A stretch of 39,112 nucleotides of DNA from assembly GCA_028280065.1 (NCBI GenBank), contig JANQMN010000089.1, forward strand, positions 1 to 39,112, in the 5' to 3' direction. The translations under genes and the position numbers were made by a program. Shown here one piece after another: positions 1-8,181 of this stretch. This DNA comes from Hahella sp. (lineage in GTDB: Bacteria; Pseudomonadota; Gammaproteobacteria; Pseudomonadales; Oleiphilaceae). How positions within the stretch are numbered: the stretch's first letter is position 1; each line of letters begins with the position of its first letter. Below the pieces are notes generated by a model, which worked only from the letters and a program-made list of their open reading frames with translations, was not told the origin of the DNA and did not search any database.

Positions 1-513
1 TTCCGCCCAGCTCTCATCGTTGCCCTTGTTATTTCCCTCTACCTCTTCGTCTTCAAACTCAAAAGAATCTAAATCGTTATCTTTTTGTTTCCCAAGATCT
101 TTAAAACTCTCGCTCAGTTCCTGCTCATTGACAAGCCCGCCTGCGTACCTCGCATCAGTTTTGTCTTCTTCAGGATTGTCTTGAAATAGCAGATCTTCAT
201 CTATTTCGTCGCCGGCATCGGAAAGCGCCCGAGTCAAGGCATCAAGGTCGTCATCGACTGCAATCTCTCCATCTAAGTCCATATTGGCAAATACGTCTTC
301 GTCCTTAGACGATATCGAACCACTTTGGGTTGCCATGGAAGCCGGTTTTTTGGCTGGCGAGGGCTTTGCCGCTGTTAGTTCGTCGGTTAGCAAGTGTTCG
401 GCGGCATTAAACACCTTCATGCAGGCGCCACATCTTACTTTGCCATGCGCTGCCTGGAGCTGCGCATCAGATACACGAAAACTGGCGGTACAATGTGGGC
501 ATCGAGTAAGCAA
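1..513 (-). CDS. DUF3426 / MJ0042-type zinc-ribbon protein (partial, C-terminus off window)
   Basis: The first 171 codons are visible; the 3' end lies beyond position 1. The N-terminus has the MJ0042-type zinc ribbon: LTRCPHCTASFRVSDAQL, then VRCGACMKVFNA, giving two CxxC pairs that should bind zinc. An acidic, low-complexity region rich in Asp and Glu follows. In this family a membrane segment and the DUF3426 domain lie further on, outside the window. The start is a TTG at 513, since the frame has a TGA eight codons upstream and no ATG; GAGGAAGG sits just before the TTG at good spacing. It follows prmA in the same direction after 144 bp, as in Pseudomonas, where dusB and fis come next. The role of the family is not established. 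The family call is firm; the start is likely. Confidence 0.85.
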   Translation of the reverse strand, partial: MLTRCPHCTASFRVSDAQLQAAHGKVRCGACMKVFNAAEHLLTDELTAAKPSPAKKPASMATQSGSISSKDEDVFANMDLDGEIAVDDDLDALTRALSDAGDEIDEDLLFQDNPEEDKTDARYAGGLVNEQELSESFKDLGKQKDNDLDSFEFEDEEVEGNNKGNDESWAE

Positions 514-657
514 GAAACCTTCCTCTATCGTTATTCAGCATGGAAAGCATGTAACTTAAGTTTAGTATGCACCAAAAAAACAGCGAGTTCGAGGGCCATA
601 AAAGCGGTGTTGTTTTGATCCAAACTTCACTGTGGGCACAGTCGTCAGCCCGGTTGG

Positions 658-1539
658 CTAATCACTGTGGCGTTTGCCGCTTATAAGCACCCAATCATCT
701 TGATATTCAGCGGATTCCAAAGAGAAATAGGGCGCATAAGCAGTCGCGACCTCGACTTCTTGATCTTTTAATATGCCCGACAAAGCCAATTTTCCCTGAG
801 GCCGGCAATGCGCGGCCAAATTGGGGGCCAGATCGATTAACGGCTTAGCCAGAATGTTGGCGATTACATAATCAAACTGGGTGGCCGGCTGAAATGCTTC
901 CGGTGGATAGAGCGTCAGCTGTTTGGACACGCCATTTCGTGTCGCGTTTTCACGGCTTGCGTCCAATGCCTGAGGGTCGATGTCCACCCCGCTAACCCGC
1001 GCTGCGCCGAGCAGCAGCCCGGCAATTCCCAGAATTCCTGAGCCACAACCGAAGTCCAGCAGGTTGGTTCCCCGCAGTTCCTGGCTATCCAGCCAAGTGA
1101 GACACAAGGCGGTTGTCGGGTGTGTCCCGGTGCCAAAGGCGAGTCCGGGGTCCAGCATAAGGTTGATCGTATCGTTCTGATCGGGGGTATGCCAACTCGG
1201 GCAAATCCATAGGCGCCGGCCGAATTGCATCGGCTTGAAATGCGTCATCCATTCCCGCTCCCAGTCCCGGTCCTCGATAGTCTCGGAAACAATTGCCGTA
1301 TCGGAAAAACCCTGGTGTAGGAGTTGCGAGCGGATCAGCTCAATACTGGTGTCGCTGCTGAAAAGTGCAATAACGCGGGTATTTTTCCAGAGCGGCGTTG
1401 CGCCGACGTCCGGCTCCAGCACAGGATCGTCGCCCGCATCCTGCATGGTGATAGATAGCGCGCTTAGATCTTCCAGTAAGCTCTCCACCAGATCAGCTTG
1501 GTCTTCGGTAGTGGAGACGGTTACCTGTAGCCAGGTCAT
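658..1539 (-). CDS. prmA: Ribosomal protein L11 methyltransferase PrmA
   Basis: PrmA is a cytosolic SAM-dependent enzyme that methylates ribosomal protein L11 on the N-terminal amine and lysines. The 293-residue product has the usual family length. The N-terminal part (about 1-60) resembles the L11-recognition domain. The conserved LDPGLAFGTGTHPTT segment is near 129-143, the SAM-binding motif LLDFGCGSGIL is at 160-170, the acidic end of strand 2 (GVDIDPQAL) follows, and the NILA motif is at 228-231. The gene begins one base after the accC stop codon, so the two are probably translated from one message. Its position between accC and the DUF3426 gene matches other gammaproteobacteria. Confidence 0.96.
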   Translation of the reverse strand: MTWLQVTVSTTEDQADLVESLLEDLSALSITMQDAGDDPVLEPDVGATPLWKNTRVIALFSSDTSIELIRSQLLHQGFSDTAIVSETIEDRDWEREWMTHFKPMQFGRRLWICPSWHTPDQNDTINLMLDPGLAFGTGTHPTTALCLTWLDSQELRGTNLLDFGCGSGILGIAGLLLGAARVSGVDIDPQALDASRENATRNGVSKQLTLYPPEAFQPATQFDYVIANILAKPLIDLAPNLAAHCRPQGKLALSGILKDQEVEVATAYAPYFSLESAEYQDDWVLISGKRHSD

Positions 1540-1540
1540 A

Positions 1541-2881
1541 TCAAGCCTTAAGTAGCTTTTCGAGGTAGTGGATAGTGTATTCGACGCGCCGAATTCCCAG
1601 GTCCCTCACTAACCGGCGGTGTAAAGGAATATTGGTTTTTATTCCTTCGACCACCATCTCTTCCAGGGCATTCGACATTCGATCCATGGCATTGTCGCGG
1701 TTTATCCCCCAGCAAATCACCTTTGCAACCAATGAATCGTAATACGGGGGCACTTTATAGCCGCTATAAAGATGTGAATCCACCCGCACCCCGTTGCCGC
1801 CAGGCGCGTGAAAATGCTGTACCGTGCCAGGGCTCGGCGTGAATTTCTGCGGATCCTCGGCATTTATCCGGCACTCGATCGCATGCCCCCGGAAGGTGAT
1901 TTCATCTTGGGTAAAGGAAAGCGGCAAGCCGCTGGCAATCCGCAGTTGCTCTTTGACTATATCGACCCCGGTGATCATTTCGGACACCGGGTGTTCTACC
2001 TGTACTCGAGTGTTCATTTCGATGAAATAGAATTGGCCGTCCTGATACAGAAACTCAAAGGTTCCGGCGCCGCGATAGCCTATTTCGATACAGGCATTGA
2101 TACAGGCTTTGAAAACCCCTTGCCGAGCCTCTTCATCGATCATTGTCGCGGGCGCTTCTTCCAGGACTTTTTGGTGGCGCCGTTGCAAAGAGCAGTCACG
2201 ATCTCCCAGATGAATCGCATTGCCCTGGCCATCCGCCAAAACCTGTACTTCTATATGACGCGGACGGTCCAGAAACTTCTCCAGGTAAACGGTGGGATCG
2301 CCGAAAGCGGCTTTGGCTTCTGACTGGGTGACATGAATGGCATTCAACAGTGCTGCCTCGCTATTCACCACCTGCATACCCCTGCCACCGCCGCCTGCGG
2401 CGGCCTTGATGATTACCGGGTAACCTATTTCCCTGGCGACGGCCAGTGTCCGTTGATTGTCCTCGGTAATGGGGCCATTGGAGCCGGGCACCGTCGGCAC
2501 GCCCGCCTGCTGCATCGCTCTGATGGCGGAAACCTTATCCCCCATGAGGCGGATGGTTTCCGGCCGGGGGCCGATGAAGGTAAAACCGCTCTTTTCCACT
2601 TGTTCCGCAAAATCGGCATTTTCCGACAAAAACCCGTAACCCGGATGGATGCCAACTGTGTCAGTCACTTCCGCGGAGGAAATGATAGCGGGTATATTTA
2701 AGTAGCTATCGGTAGGGCTATTCGGTCCAATGCATACTGATTCATCGGCCAGTTTTACGTGCATCAAATCCCGGTCCACGGCTGAGTGGACCGCTACCGT
2801 ACTGATTCCAAGCTCCTTGCAGGCTCTCAGCACCCTGAGTGCTATTTCGCCGCGATTTGCAATTAATACTTTTTCCAACAT
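1541..2881 (-). CDS. accC: Acetyl-CoA carboxylase, biotin carboxylase subunit
   Basis: AccC carboxylates the biotin on AccB with bicarbonate and ATP, the first half-reaction of acetyl-CoA carboxylase in fatty-acid synthesis. The 446 residues match the usual length. It begins [20 protein letters not shown], typical of biotin carboxylases. The ATP-grasp glycine loop [11 protein letters not shown] is at 159-169. The metal-binding glutamates E276 and E288 and the catalytic R292 and E296 are present in the FEFLY and [11 protein letters not shown] motifs. It lies 112 bp after accB and one base before prmA. The ribosome-binding site is weak (GAGTAGCC upstream of ATG). The carboxyltransferase genes accA and accD are not in this window, as usual. 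Confidence 0.97.
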   Translation of the reverse strand: MLEKVLIANRGEIALRVLRACKELGISTVAVHSAVDRDLMHVKLADESVCIGPNSPTDSYLNIPAIISSAEVTDTVGIHPGYGFLSENADFAEQVEKSGFTFIGPRPETIRLMGDKVSAIRAMQQAGVPTVPGSNGPITEDNQRTLAVAREIGYPVIIKAAAGGGGRGMQVVNSEAALLNAIHVTQSEAKAAFGDPTVYLEKFLDRPRHIEVQVLADGQGNAIHLGDRDCSLQRRHQKVLEEAPATMIDEEARQGVFKACINACIEIGYRGAGTFEFLYQDGQFYFIEMNTRVQVEHPVSEMITGVDIVKEQLRIASGLPLSFTQDEITFRGHAIECRINAEDPQKFTPSPGTVQHFHAPGGNGVRVDSHLYSGYKVPPYYDSLVAKVICWGINRDNAMDRMSNALEEMVVEGIKTNIPLHRRLVRDLGIRRVEYTIHYLEKLLKA

Positions 2882-2993
2882 GTTGGCTACTCTAAATCAA
2901 TGCGTTTTTTGGTTGTCGCGAATGTACGTGCCAGGGCCTGAAATACTGGCTTACCGATACCAAGCCCCACTTCGGCGATACACAATGCGATGT

Positions 2994-3446
2994 TCAGACA
3001 ATAGTGAAAAGTGGCTGGTCAAACTCCACCGGCTGGCCATTTTCAACCAAGATAGCACCGATTTTTCCCGCAACATCGGCCTCGATTTGATTCATCATCT
3101 TCATCGCCTCAACGATGCACAGCACATCCCCGGCTTTGACCGTTTGCCCGATGTCGACAAATACCGACGCCGAAGGCGAAGGAGACCGGTAGAAGGTGCC
3201 CACCATCGGCGATTTAATGACATGTCCGGCCATCGCCTCGGCGGCTTCCTCCGGAGCTGGCGCAGCAGCTTGTGGACTTAGCGCCGGCTTGGCTTCGGCG
3301 ATTGGGGCCGCCATGTAGACCGGCTCGGCGCTTGCACCATGATTGCGGGTGATTCTGACTGAATCGTCACCTTCCTTGATTTCGATTTCTGCAATATCCG
3401 ACTCTTCCAGGAGCTCTATTAATTTCTTTACTTTGCGAATGTCCAT
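2994..3446 (-). CDS. accB: Acetyl-CoA carboxylase, biotin carboxyl carrier protein
   Basis: AccB carries the covalently bound biotin that shuttles carboxyl groups from AccC to the carboxyltransferase. The product has 150 residues. An N-terminal dimerisation segment (about 1-35) is followed by an Ala/Pro-rich linker (about 38-75) and the biotinyl domain. The biotinylation motif EAMKMMN contains K116, the biotin attachment site. The [15 protein letters not shown] stretch matches the protruding thumb of acetyl-CoA carboxylase type carriers, which separates AccB from other biotinyl proteins. It lies 36 bp after aroQ and 112 bp before accC in the same direction, and is probably cotranscribed with both. 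Confidence 0.97.
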   Translation of the reverse strand: MDIRKVKKLIELLEESDIAEIEIKEGDDSVRITRNHGASAEPVYMAAPIAEAKPALSPQAAAPAPEEAAEAMAGHVIKSPMVGTFYRSPSPSASVFVDIGQTVKAGDVLCIVEAMKMMNQIEADVAGKIGAILVENGQPVEFDQPLFTIV

Positions 3447-3482
3447 AGTGGCATCTCAGTGCTGGGATTTAGAAAAAGTTAA

Positions 3483-3923
3483 TTAGCCATTCAGTCTTGA
3501 CAGTGCGGCTTGCAGCGCAAGCTCATAGCCGGTACTGCCTAGACCGCAAATAACACCAACGGCAATGTCTGAAAAATAGGAATGCTGGCGAAAGCTTTCC
3601 CTTGCATGAACGTTTGATAGATGAACTTCGATAAAGGGGATATCAACCCCTAACAACGCATCGCGCATAGCGACACTGGTGTGCGTAAAAGCGGCGGGAT
3701 TAATAATGATAAAATCCACACCCTCGCGGCGCGCCTCGTGAATACGATCCAATAATTCCGCTTCTGCATTACTCTGCAGGCTCATCAGATGGTGACCTTG
3801 CGCTTTGGCAATAGCGGTCAGCCGCAAATCGATGTCATCCAAGGTTTCAGAACCGTAGATTTCGGGTTCACGGGTTCCCAACAGGTTTAGATTGGGTCCG
3901 TGTAACACCAATATGCTAGCCAT
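3483..3923 (-). CDS. aroQ: 3-dehydroquinate dehydratase, type II
   Basis: AroQ converts 3-dehydroquinate to 3-dehydroshikimate in the shikimate pathway, in the cytosol. The 146-residue protein shows the type II signatures: [17 protein letters not shown] near the N-terminus with the catalytic Arg (R18) and Tyr (Y23), [17 protein letters not shown] in the middle, [14 protein letters not shown] with the active-site His, and [15 protein letters not shown] near the end. I chose the ATG at 3923 over an in-frame TTG four codons upstream because it gives the standard family N-terminus and length; neither has a strong ribosome-binding site. It is the first gene of the aroQ-accB-accC-prmA run, with about 280 bp of upstream DNA carrying two palindromes. 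Confidence 0.96.
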   Translation of the reverse strand: MASILVLHGPNLNLLGTREPEIYGSETLDDIDLRLTAIAKAQGHHLMSLQSNAEAELLDRIHEARREGVDFIIINPAAFTHTSVAMRDALLGVDIPFIEVHLSNVHARESFRQHSYFSDIAVGVICGLGSTGYELALQAALSRLNG

Positions 3924-4066
3924 GTTGTACACCAAGTTATCTATTGGACTGTGAGCCGGTTATTACCGTGAATGTCGATTTTCAGCGCCTCCGGGAGATG
4001 AAACCAGTCCGCTCAAGGCTGTTAGTTTGAGACTGCGAAGGTTGCCTTGTAGAGTTTAGTTTGAAA

Positions 4067-4080
4067 CTGAAATATTTCAG
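4067..4080. promoter_or_regulatory. Perfect 14-bp palindrome upstream of aroQ
   Basis: CTGAAATATTTCAG is a perfect palindrome about 145 bp upstream of the aroQ start, in the leader that serves the aroQ-accB-accC run. A 14-bp A/T-centred palindrome is a reasonable size for a dimeric repressor site. No matching regulator is encoded nearby, so assignment as an operator is inference only. Confidence 0.35.
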
Positions 4081-4141
4081 CAACTTTTCAGAAGTTTGAC
4101 TCTTTTGCTGGGGCATTTCAATAAAGATAGGCGCATTTTGA

Positions 4142-4159
4142 TTCATACTTTGGTATGAA
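4142..4159. promoter_or_regulatory. Inverted repeat TTCATAC-N4-GTATGAA upstream of aroQ
   Basis: Two perfect 7-bp arms (TTCATAC and GTATGAA) flank TTTG, about 220 bp upstream of aroQ and 48 bp downstream of the diguanylate cyclase stop. The size and symmetry suit a helix-turn-helix dimer. It could instead be a short hairpin at the end of the cyclase transcript, but no T-run follows on that strand. The function is unproven. Confidence 0.35.
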
Positions 4160-4206
4160 AATTGGCCAGGTAGGACGCCTGTTTAGTTCCCGCATAGCTT
4201 TAAACT

Positions 4207-5844
4207 TCACGCTTCCCTGAATATTTTTACGCAGTTTCTTCCGGCGTTTTTTGCTTCATAAAGCGCCATATCCGCTTTTTGGGCTAGCTCCTTATGGTTG
4301 TCGCCACTATGGTAGGAAGCGATACCGCAACTGAAAGTAGCGTGAAAAGCGCCTTGATTGGACGGGTGAATTAACTCGGCAAATCGTTCCCGGATTTCGT
4401 TCATGATATCCCTGGCGTCAGTTTCGTTGGTCTGCGGCAGGATGACGGCAAACTCCTCGCCTCCATAGCGCCCGATGAAATCCATTTTACGCAGCCGTTG
4501 CTTTAGAAATAGCGATATGCTGCGAATAACCCGGTCGCCCACCGGGTGTCCATGGCGGTCATTAATCTTTTTGAAGAAGTCGATATCCATCATGGCAAAA
4601 CTCAGGTGGTTGGTGTGGGCTTCAGCTTTATCCACTTCCATACGCAGCAGGTTGAGCGTATGGGTATGGTTGTAAAGCCCGGTTAGGCTGTCCCGAATCA
4701 TCATCGCGTGCAGCGCTCTGGCGCGGCGGCCCCGATTATGAATGGTGGCGACCAGGTGTCTGGGATTGATCGGCTTCACCAGAAAGTCATCGCCACCCAG
4801 GCTCATCGCGTGCAGTTGCTTGTTGATATCGTCTTCGGCAGAAAGATAGATAATGGGTACGCTGACGAACTGATCCTGCTGGCGGATGACTTTCGCCAAC
4901 TCGGTGCCGGTGCATCCCGGCATGTACATGTCCATGATGATCAACTCGGGGGTGAACTCCTGCAGCGCGACCAACAGTTGCATCGGATCGGTGATCACCT
5001 TGGCGAAGATCCCGGCTTTGGTCAATGCGCTTTCAATAAAAGCCGCTTGGGCTTTGGAGTCGTCAACGACCAATACGCGATAGGGTTCGTGAGATGCAGT
5101 CCGGGTGAACGTTTCGACTTTTTCAATGAGTTTCGCAATATCGAACTGGCTGGCAAAAAACTCTTCGCCACCGGATCGCGCCGCCAGTAGTCGGGTTTCG
5201 ATGTCGCCGTTATCGTCGCAGATAAAGAGTATCGGAATTGGCGTGTCGTGATTGCTCTGGATGCGTTTCGCCAGCTTTAAACCGGCGCGTTTTGTGGATC
5301 CGAAGTCCACATCGATAATCATCGTCTCGGGTTTGTTGCGCTGGGTTGCCTCTATCAGCGCTTCGCCGGATTGATATAACTCGCCGCGGAATCCGAAGAA
5401 CAGCATCTGCTGTTCTACCCGTTCTGCCATCTCTTGATCCTTGATGGCGACATAGATGGGCGAGCGAACATAAGTTCTGACATTGGTCACCGCTTCTTTG
5501 GTATCAGTCTTGCGTTGGGTGATGCCGGTCAGCGCAATGATGTGTTTTTGCAGTATGTCGACGTCCTTGCCGGAAATCGCCTGATCCCGCAATTTGACCA
5601 TCTTAAGGCAGTTGCCGATCGCCTGGGCGATACTGAGGTGTTCGTTCATATCGAATCGTGCAGCATAACGGCCGAGTTTTTCAACCGCATCCTGGAACTG
5701 TTGAAACCACTGAGGATGTTTCCAATGTTCTTGGCGGAGACGCTGCCATGCCTCGAGAACCAGTCTGGCCTGGGTGGTTACCCGGCCGGCGAAATGTCTT
5801 TTCAGCTTATCCCTTTGACTTACATTTGCCATGGACTTTTTCAT
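4207..5844 (-). CDS. Two-receiver response regulator with active-type GGDEF domain (diguanylate cyclase)
   Basis: The 545-residue cytosolic protein probably makes cyclic di-GMP from GTP under phosphorelay control. The N-terminal 1-125 is mainly helical and resembles a histidine phosphotransfer fold, but I see no conserved phospho-histidine motif. A first receiver-like domain (about 128-245) keeps D178 or D180 in IIDVDFG but lacks the paired acidic residues at its start, so it looks degenerate. The second receiver (about 255-375) is complete: D261/D262, phosphoacceptor D305 in IIMDMYMP, and K357. The GGDEF domain (about 380-545) has GGEEF at 461-465 and the RxxD inhibitory site RKMD at 452-455, five residues upstream, so product inhibition is expected. 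No strong ribosome-binding site precedes either ATG (5844 or 5832). It is divergent from the LapD-type receptor gene. Confidence 0.9.
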   Translation of the reverse strand: MKKSMANVSQRDKLKRHFAGRVTTQARLVLEAWQRLRQEHWKHPQWFQQFQDAVEKLGRYAARFDMNEHLSIAQAIGNCLKMVKLRDQAISGKDVDILQKHIIALTGITQRKTDTKEAVTNVRTYVRSPIYVAIKDQEMAERVEQQMLFFGFRGELYQSGEALIEATQRNKPETMIIDVDFGSTKRAGLKLAKRIQSNHDTPIPILFICDDNGDIETRLLAARSGGEEFFASQFDIAKLIEKVETFTRTASHEPYRVLVVDDSKAQAAFIESALTKAGIFAKVITDPMQLLVALQEFTPELIIMDMYMPGCTGTELAKVIRQQDQFVSVPIIYLSAEDDINKQLHAMSLGGDDFLVKPINPRHLVATIHNRGRRARALHAMMIRDSLTGLYNHTHTLNLLRMEVDKAEAHTNHLSFAMMDIDFFKKINDRHGHPVGDRVIRSISLFLKQRLRKMDFIGRYGGEEFAVILPQTNETDARDIMNEIRERFAELIHPSNQGAFHATFSCGIASYHSGDNHKELAQKADMALYEAKNAGRNCVKIFREA

Positions 5845-6131
5845 TGAATTGTTTTTATTGGGCGAGTATTGGTATTAGCTGGTTTTTTTCCCGAAACGCC
5901 CACCCTGGCGTTTCGCTAAACGTCGAAAGTCTGGTTGCCGAGCCGGCGAGTTTGCGCCAGAATCAAATCCGAACAGCGCTCTTCAACAAAGACATCTGAA
6001 GAAGTATAGACAGCTTATCTCAGCCTGGCATAGTGTTATCCTGCCATTAAATTGGAAGAGACTAACATTTCTTCGTTAGCGTTTAATGTTATCTTAAGTT
6101 CTTCAGAATAGCCTATTGAGACATATCCTCA
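5845..6131. other. Intergenic region between divergent cyclic-di-GMP genes
   Basis: This 287-bp stretch must hold the promoters of both the diguanylate cyclase (minus) and the LapD-type receptor (plus). I see no convincing -35/-10 pair. It contains a 9-bp inverted repeat at 5892-5915 and a looser one at 6063-6091 (TAACATT and AATGTTA, 15 bp apart). There is no reading frame with coding character. Confidence 0.5.
5892..5915. repeat. Inverted repeat CGAAACGCC-N6-GGCGTTTCG
   Basis: Perfect 9-bp arms flank CACCCT, 48 bp upstream of the diguanylate cyclase start and 217 bp upstream of the receptor start. There is no T-run after it on either strand, so a terminator is unlikely. An operator or a leader hairpin in the minus-strand message is possible. 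Confidence 0.45.
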
Positions 6132-8093
6132 ATGCAACCTCGTCTTACATTCAAGGGATTGTTGTTCGCCACAGTCTACAGCCTGTTACTGATTTTTTTG
6201 CTCGGCCTCTATGGATTGAGCATTTGGCAGAAGAGGCTCTATTTAAATGACCAATTGCTGGCAGTCGGCCAGGATGCCGCGCTGTCGCTCGGCTTGTCTT
6301 TGTCGACGTTAAAGCATGATGATAACTGGGTGGCGGCTTCCTCTATGGTGGACGCCATTTTTGATTCGGGTAACTATTTAACGATCAGCATTGACAGTCC
6401 CACCGGAGCGCCGATTCTGCAACGACGCGCCCCGTTGCGGCTGGAAGGTGTGCCTGCATGGTTCGTCAAGGCGCTGCCACTGCATGTGCCGATTGCCGAA
6501 GCTTCAATCATGGCGGGATGGCGCCAGATGGGATCGCTGAAACTCGCCGCGCACCCGGGTTTTGCTTATCGTGATTTATGGCAGACGCTAAAGTGGCATG
6601 GCGTTTACTTTGCATTGTTGGCATTGGTTACCTTCGTTTTGCTTCGCAGTTTACTGGCGCTTTTGGTGCGCCCCCTGTCGCAGCTTGAACAAGCTGCGCA
6701 GCAAATCCAGCGGCGCGACTTTGATGTTGATCTGCCCATGCCCTCGACCCAGGAGCTTAGAAGTGTAACCAGCGCCATGAATAGCATGGCCCGGTCTATT
6801 CGCCGGACTTTTGAAGAGCAACTGAAAACCGTGGAAGCGCTACGGCGGCGGCTTTTCACCGATCCGTTAACCCTGCTGATGAATCGTCAGGCTTTTGAAA
6901 AACGGTTGGCTATCAGCCTGCAAGATGAACATCATGCCATGGGCGTGTTGATGTTAGTGGACATAGCGGACTTGGGCGGACTCAATGATCTTGTCGGACG
7001 CGGTAAAGCCGACACCTGTTTGAAATCTCTCGCTGAGATGCTGACTGATTTGGCGGAGGAAATCCCGGGTAGTCTTGTCGGCCGTTTGTCGGCGCATAGT
7101 TTTGCCTTATATTTTCCAACGGCGGATTACCCGGCGGTAGAAGCGCTTAACCAACGTTTGCAGGCAAGGTTAAAGCCACAAAATGACCGGGCTTTACCAA
7201 AAACGCACCTGCCTACAATCGGATTGGTTAAATCCGGTCACCGCGCCACGACCAGTCAAGTGTTTTCCGCCGCGGACTTTGCCATTCAACAGGCCCGGAC
7301 CGAGCGGCGCTGGTGGGGGTGGTATCAGAGTGACGGGGATTTTCCCGGCAACGAGGTTCGTTCGGCGGAAGCCTGGCAAAAGTTTCTGCATTCGGCAATT
7401 GCTAGCGGATATTTTACCCTGTATTTTCAGCCCGTCCGCGCTGCGGCTGCCGAGAGTAACCTGCTGCAGCAGGTATTAGTCAGAATCCGGGACGATGAGA
7501 GAGTGTTGAGCGCGGCGGAATTTTTGCCCATGGTGAGAAGATTTGCGCTATCCTTGGCTTTCGATATGAAAATCCTGCAGAAGGTTCTCGGGCGTCTGCA
7601 GGAAGATGCAAGCTGTGTATCGATGTCGGTGCAATTGGCAGGCGATTCCCTTGGCGCTATGGAGCTTGTCCCGGCGCTGACGGAATTGCTGACCGGTTGC
7701 GCCGAACAGTGCGATCGTTTGTACTTGACCTGTCCTTGGTGGGCTGTTGCAGGCCACCGAACAAGTTTTGATCGGTTGCTCCAACTGCGCCAAGTGTTCG
7801 GCTTCAAACTTGCGTTGAACCGATTCGGCGCTGAAGAAAGGTCGCTTGGCTTATTACAGGACATCGACATTGATCTTGTGTATCTTGATCCTTCTCTGGC
7901 CGCTGCATTGGATGTCGAAGACGAACGCAAACTGTACGTTCGCTCTATCATTCAAATGGCGCACGGCCAGGATGTCCGGGTGATTGCGACAGGTGTTGAA
8001 AACCGCTCGGAGTGGGAAGCCTTAAATGAAATAGGGGTAGACGCGATTAGCGGATTTTATATCGCCCATCCCCAGGAATCGCCCGCTCGCTAG
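6132..8093 (+). CDS. LapD-type cyclic-di-GMP receptor with degenerate GGDEF and EAL domains
   Basis: The 653-residue inner-membrane protein fits the LapD family. It has an N-terminal membrane helix (about 9-30), a periplasmic LapD/MoxY-type domain (about 31-155) with the typical QDAALSLGLSL, IFDSGNYLTI, VPAWFVKALPL and GWRQMGSLKLAAHPGFAY segments, a second helix (about 156-178), a HAMP domain (about 175-228), then GGDEF-like and EAL-like domains. The GGDEF signature is replaced by SAHSF (320-324). The EAL-type ExLxR motif reads QVLVR (447-451), so neither cyclase nor phosphodiesterase activity is expected. In LapD such domains bind the signal and make the periplasmic domain hold the protease LapG, which keeps a large adhesin on the cell surface. 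No LapG gene is in the window. An 88-bp gap leads to the DUF2333 gene. Confidence 0.88.
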   Translation: MQPRLTFKGLLFATVYSLLLIFLLGLYGLSIWQKRLYLNDQLLAVGQDAALSLGLSLSTLKHDDNWVAASSMVDAIFDSGNYLTISIDSPTGAPILQRRAPLRLEGVPAWFVKALPLHVPIAEASIMAGWRQMGSLKLAAHPGFAYRDLWQTLKWHGVYFALLALVTFVLLRSLLALLVRPLSQLEQAAQQIQRRDFDVDLPMPSTQELRSVTSAMNSMARSIRRTFEEQLKTVEALRRRLFTDPLTLLMNRQAFEKRLAISLQDEHHAMGVLMLVDIADLGGLNDLVGRGKADTCLKSLAEMLTDLAEEIPGSLVGRLSAHSFALYFPTADYPAVEALNQRLQARLKPQNDRALPKTHLPTIGLVKSGHRATTSQVFSAADFAIQQARTERRWWGWYQSDGDFPGNEVRSAEAWQKFLHSAIASGYFTLYFQPVRAAAAESNLLQQVLVRIRDDERVLSAAEFLPMVRRFALSLAFDMKILQKVLGRLQEDASCVSMSVQLAGDSLGAMELVPALTELLTGCAEQCDRLYLTCPWWAVAGHRTSFDRLLQLRQVFGFKLALNRFGAEERSLGLLQDIDIDLVYLDPSLAAALDVEDERKLYVRSIIQMAHGQDVRVIATGVENRSEWEALNEIGVDAISGFYIAHPQESPAR

Positions 8094-8181
8094 AAAGCCA
8101 TAGACAGAAAGTATCAAAAGACATAGAACATCGTGCATTTGAGGCCGATTTCAAGAGGAAGTTCCAACAGGAAATAACGCC

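Noticed and set aside
1808-2323. 171-codon plus-strand reading frame opposite accC
   Set aside because: Antisense of the highly conserved ATP-grasp region of accC; no ribosome-binding site and no recognisable domain.
6132-8093. Active cyclic-di-GMP phosphodiesterase
   Set aside because: The ExLxR motif lacks its glutamate and the family likeness is to LapD receptors, not enzymes.
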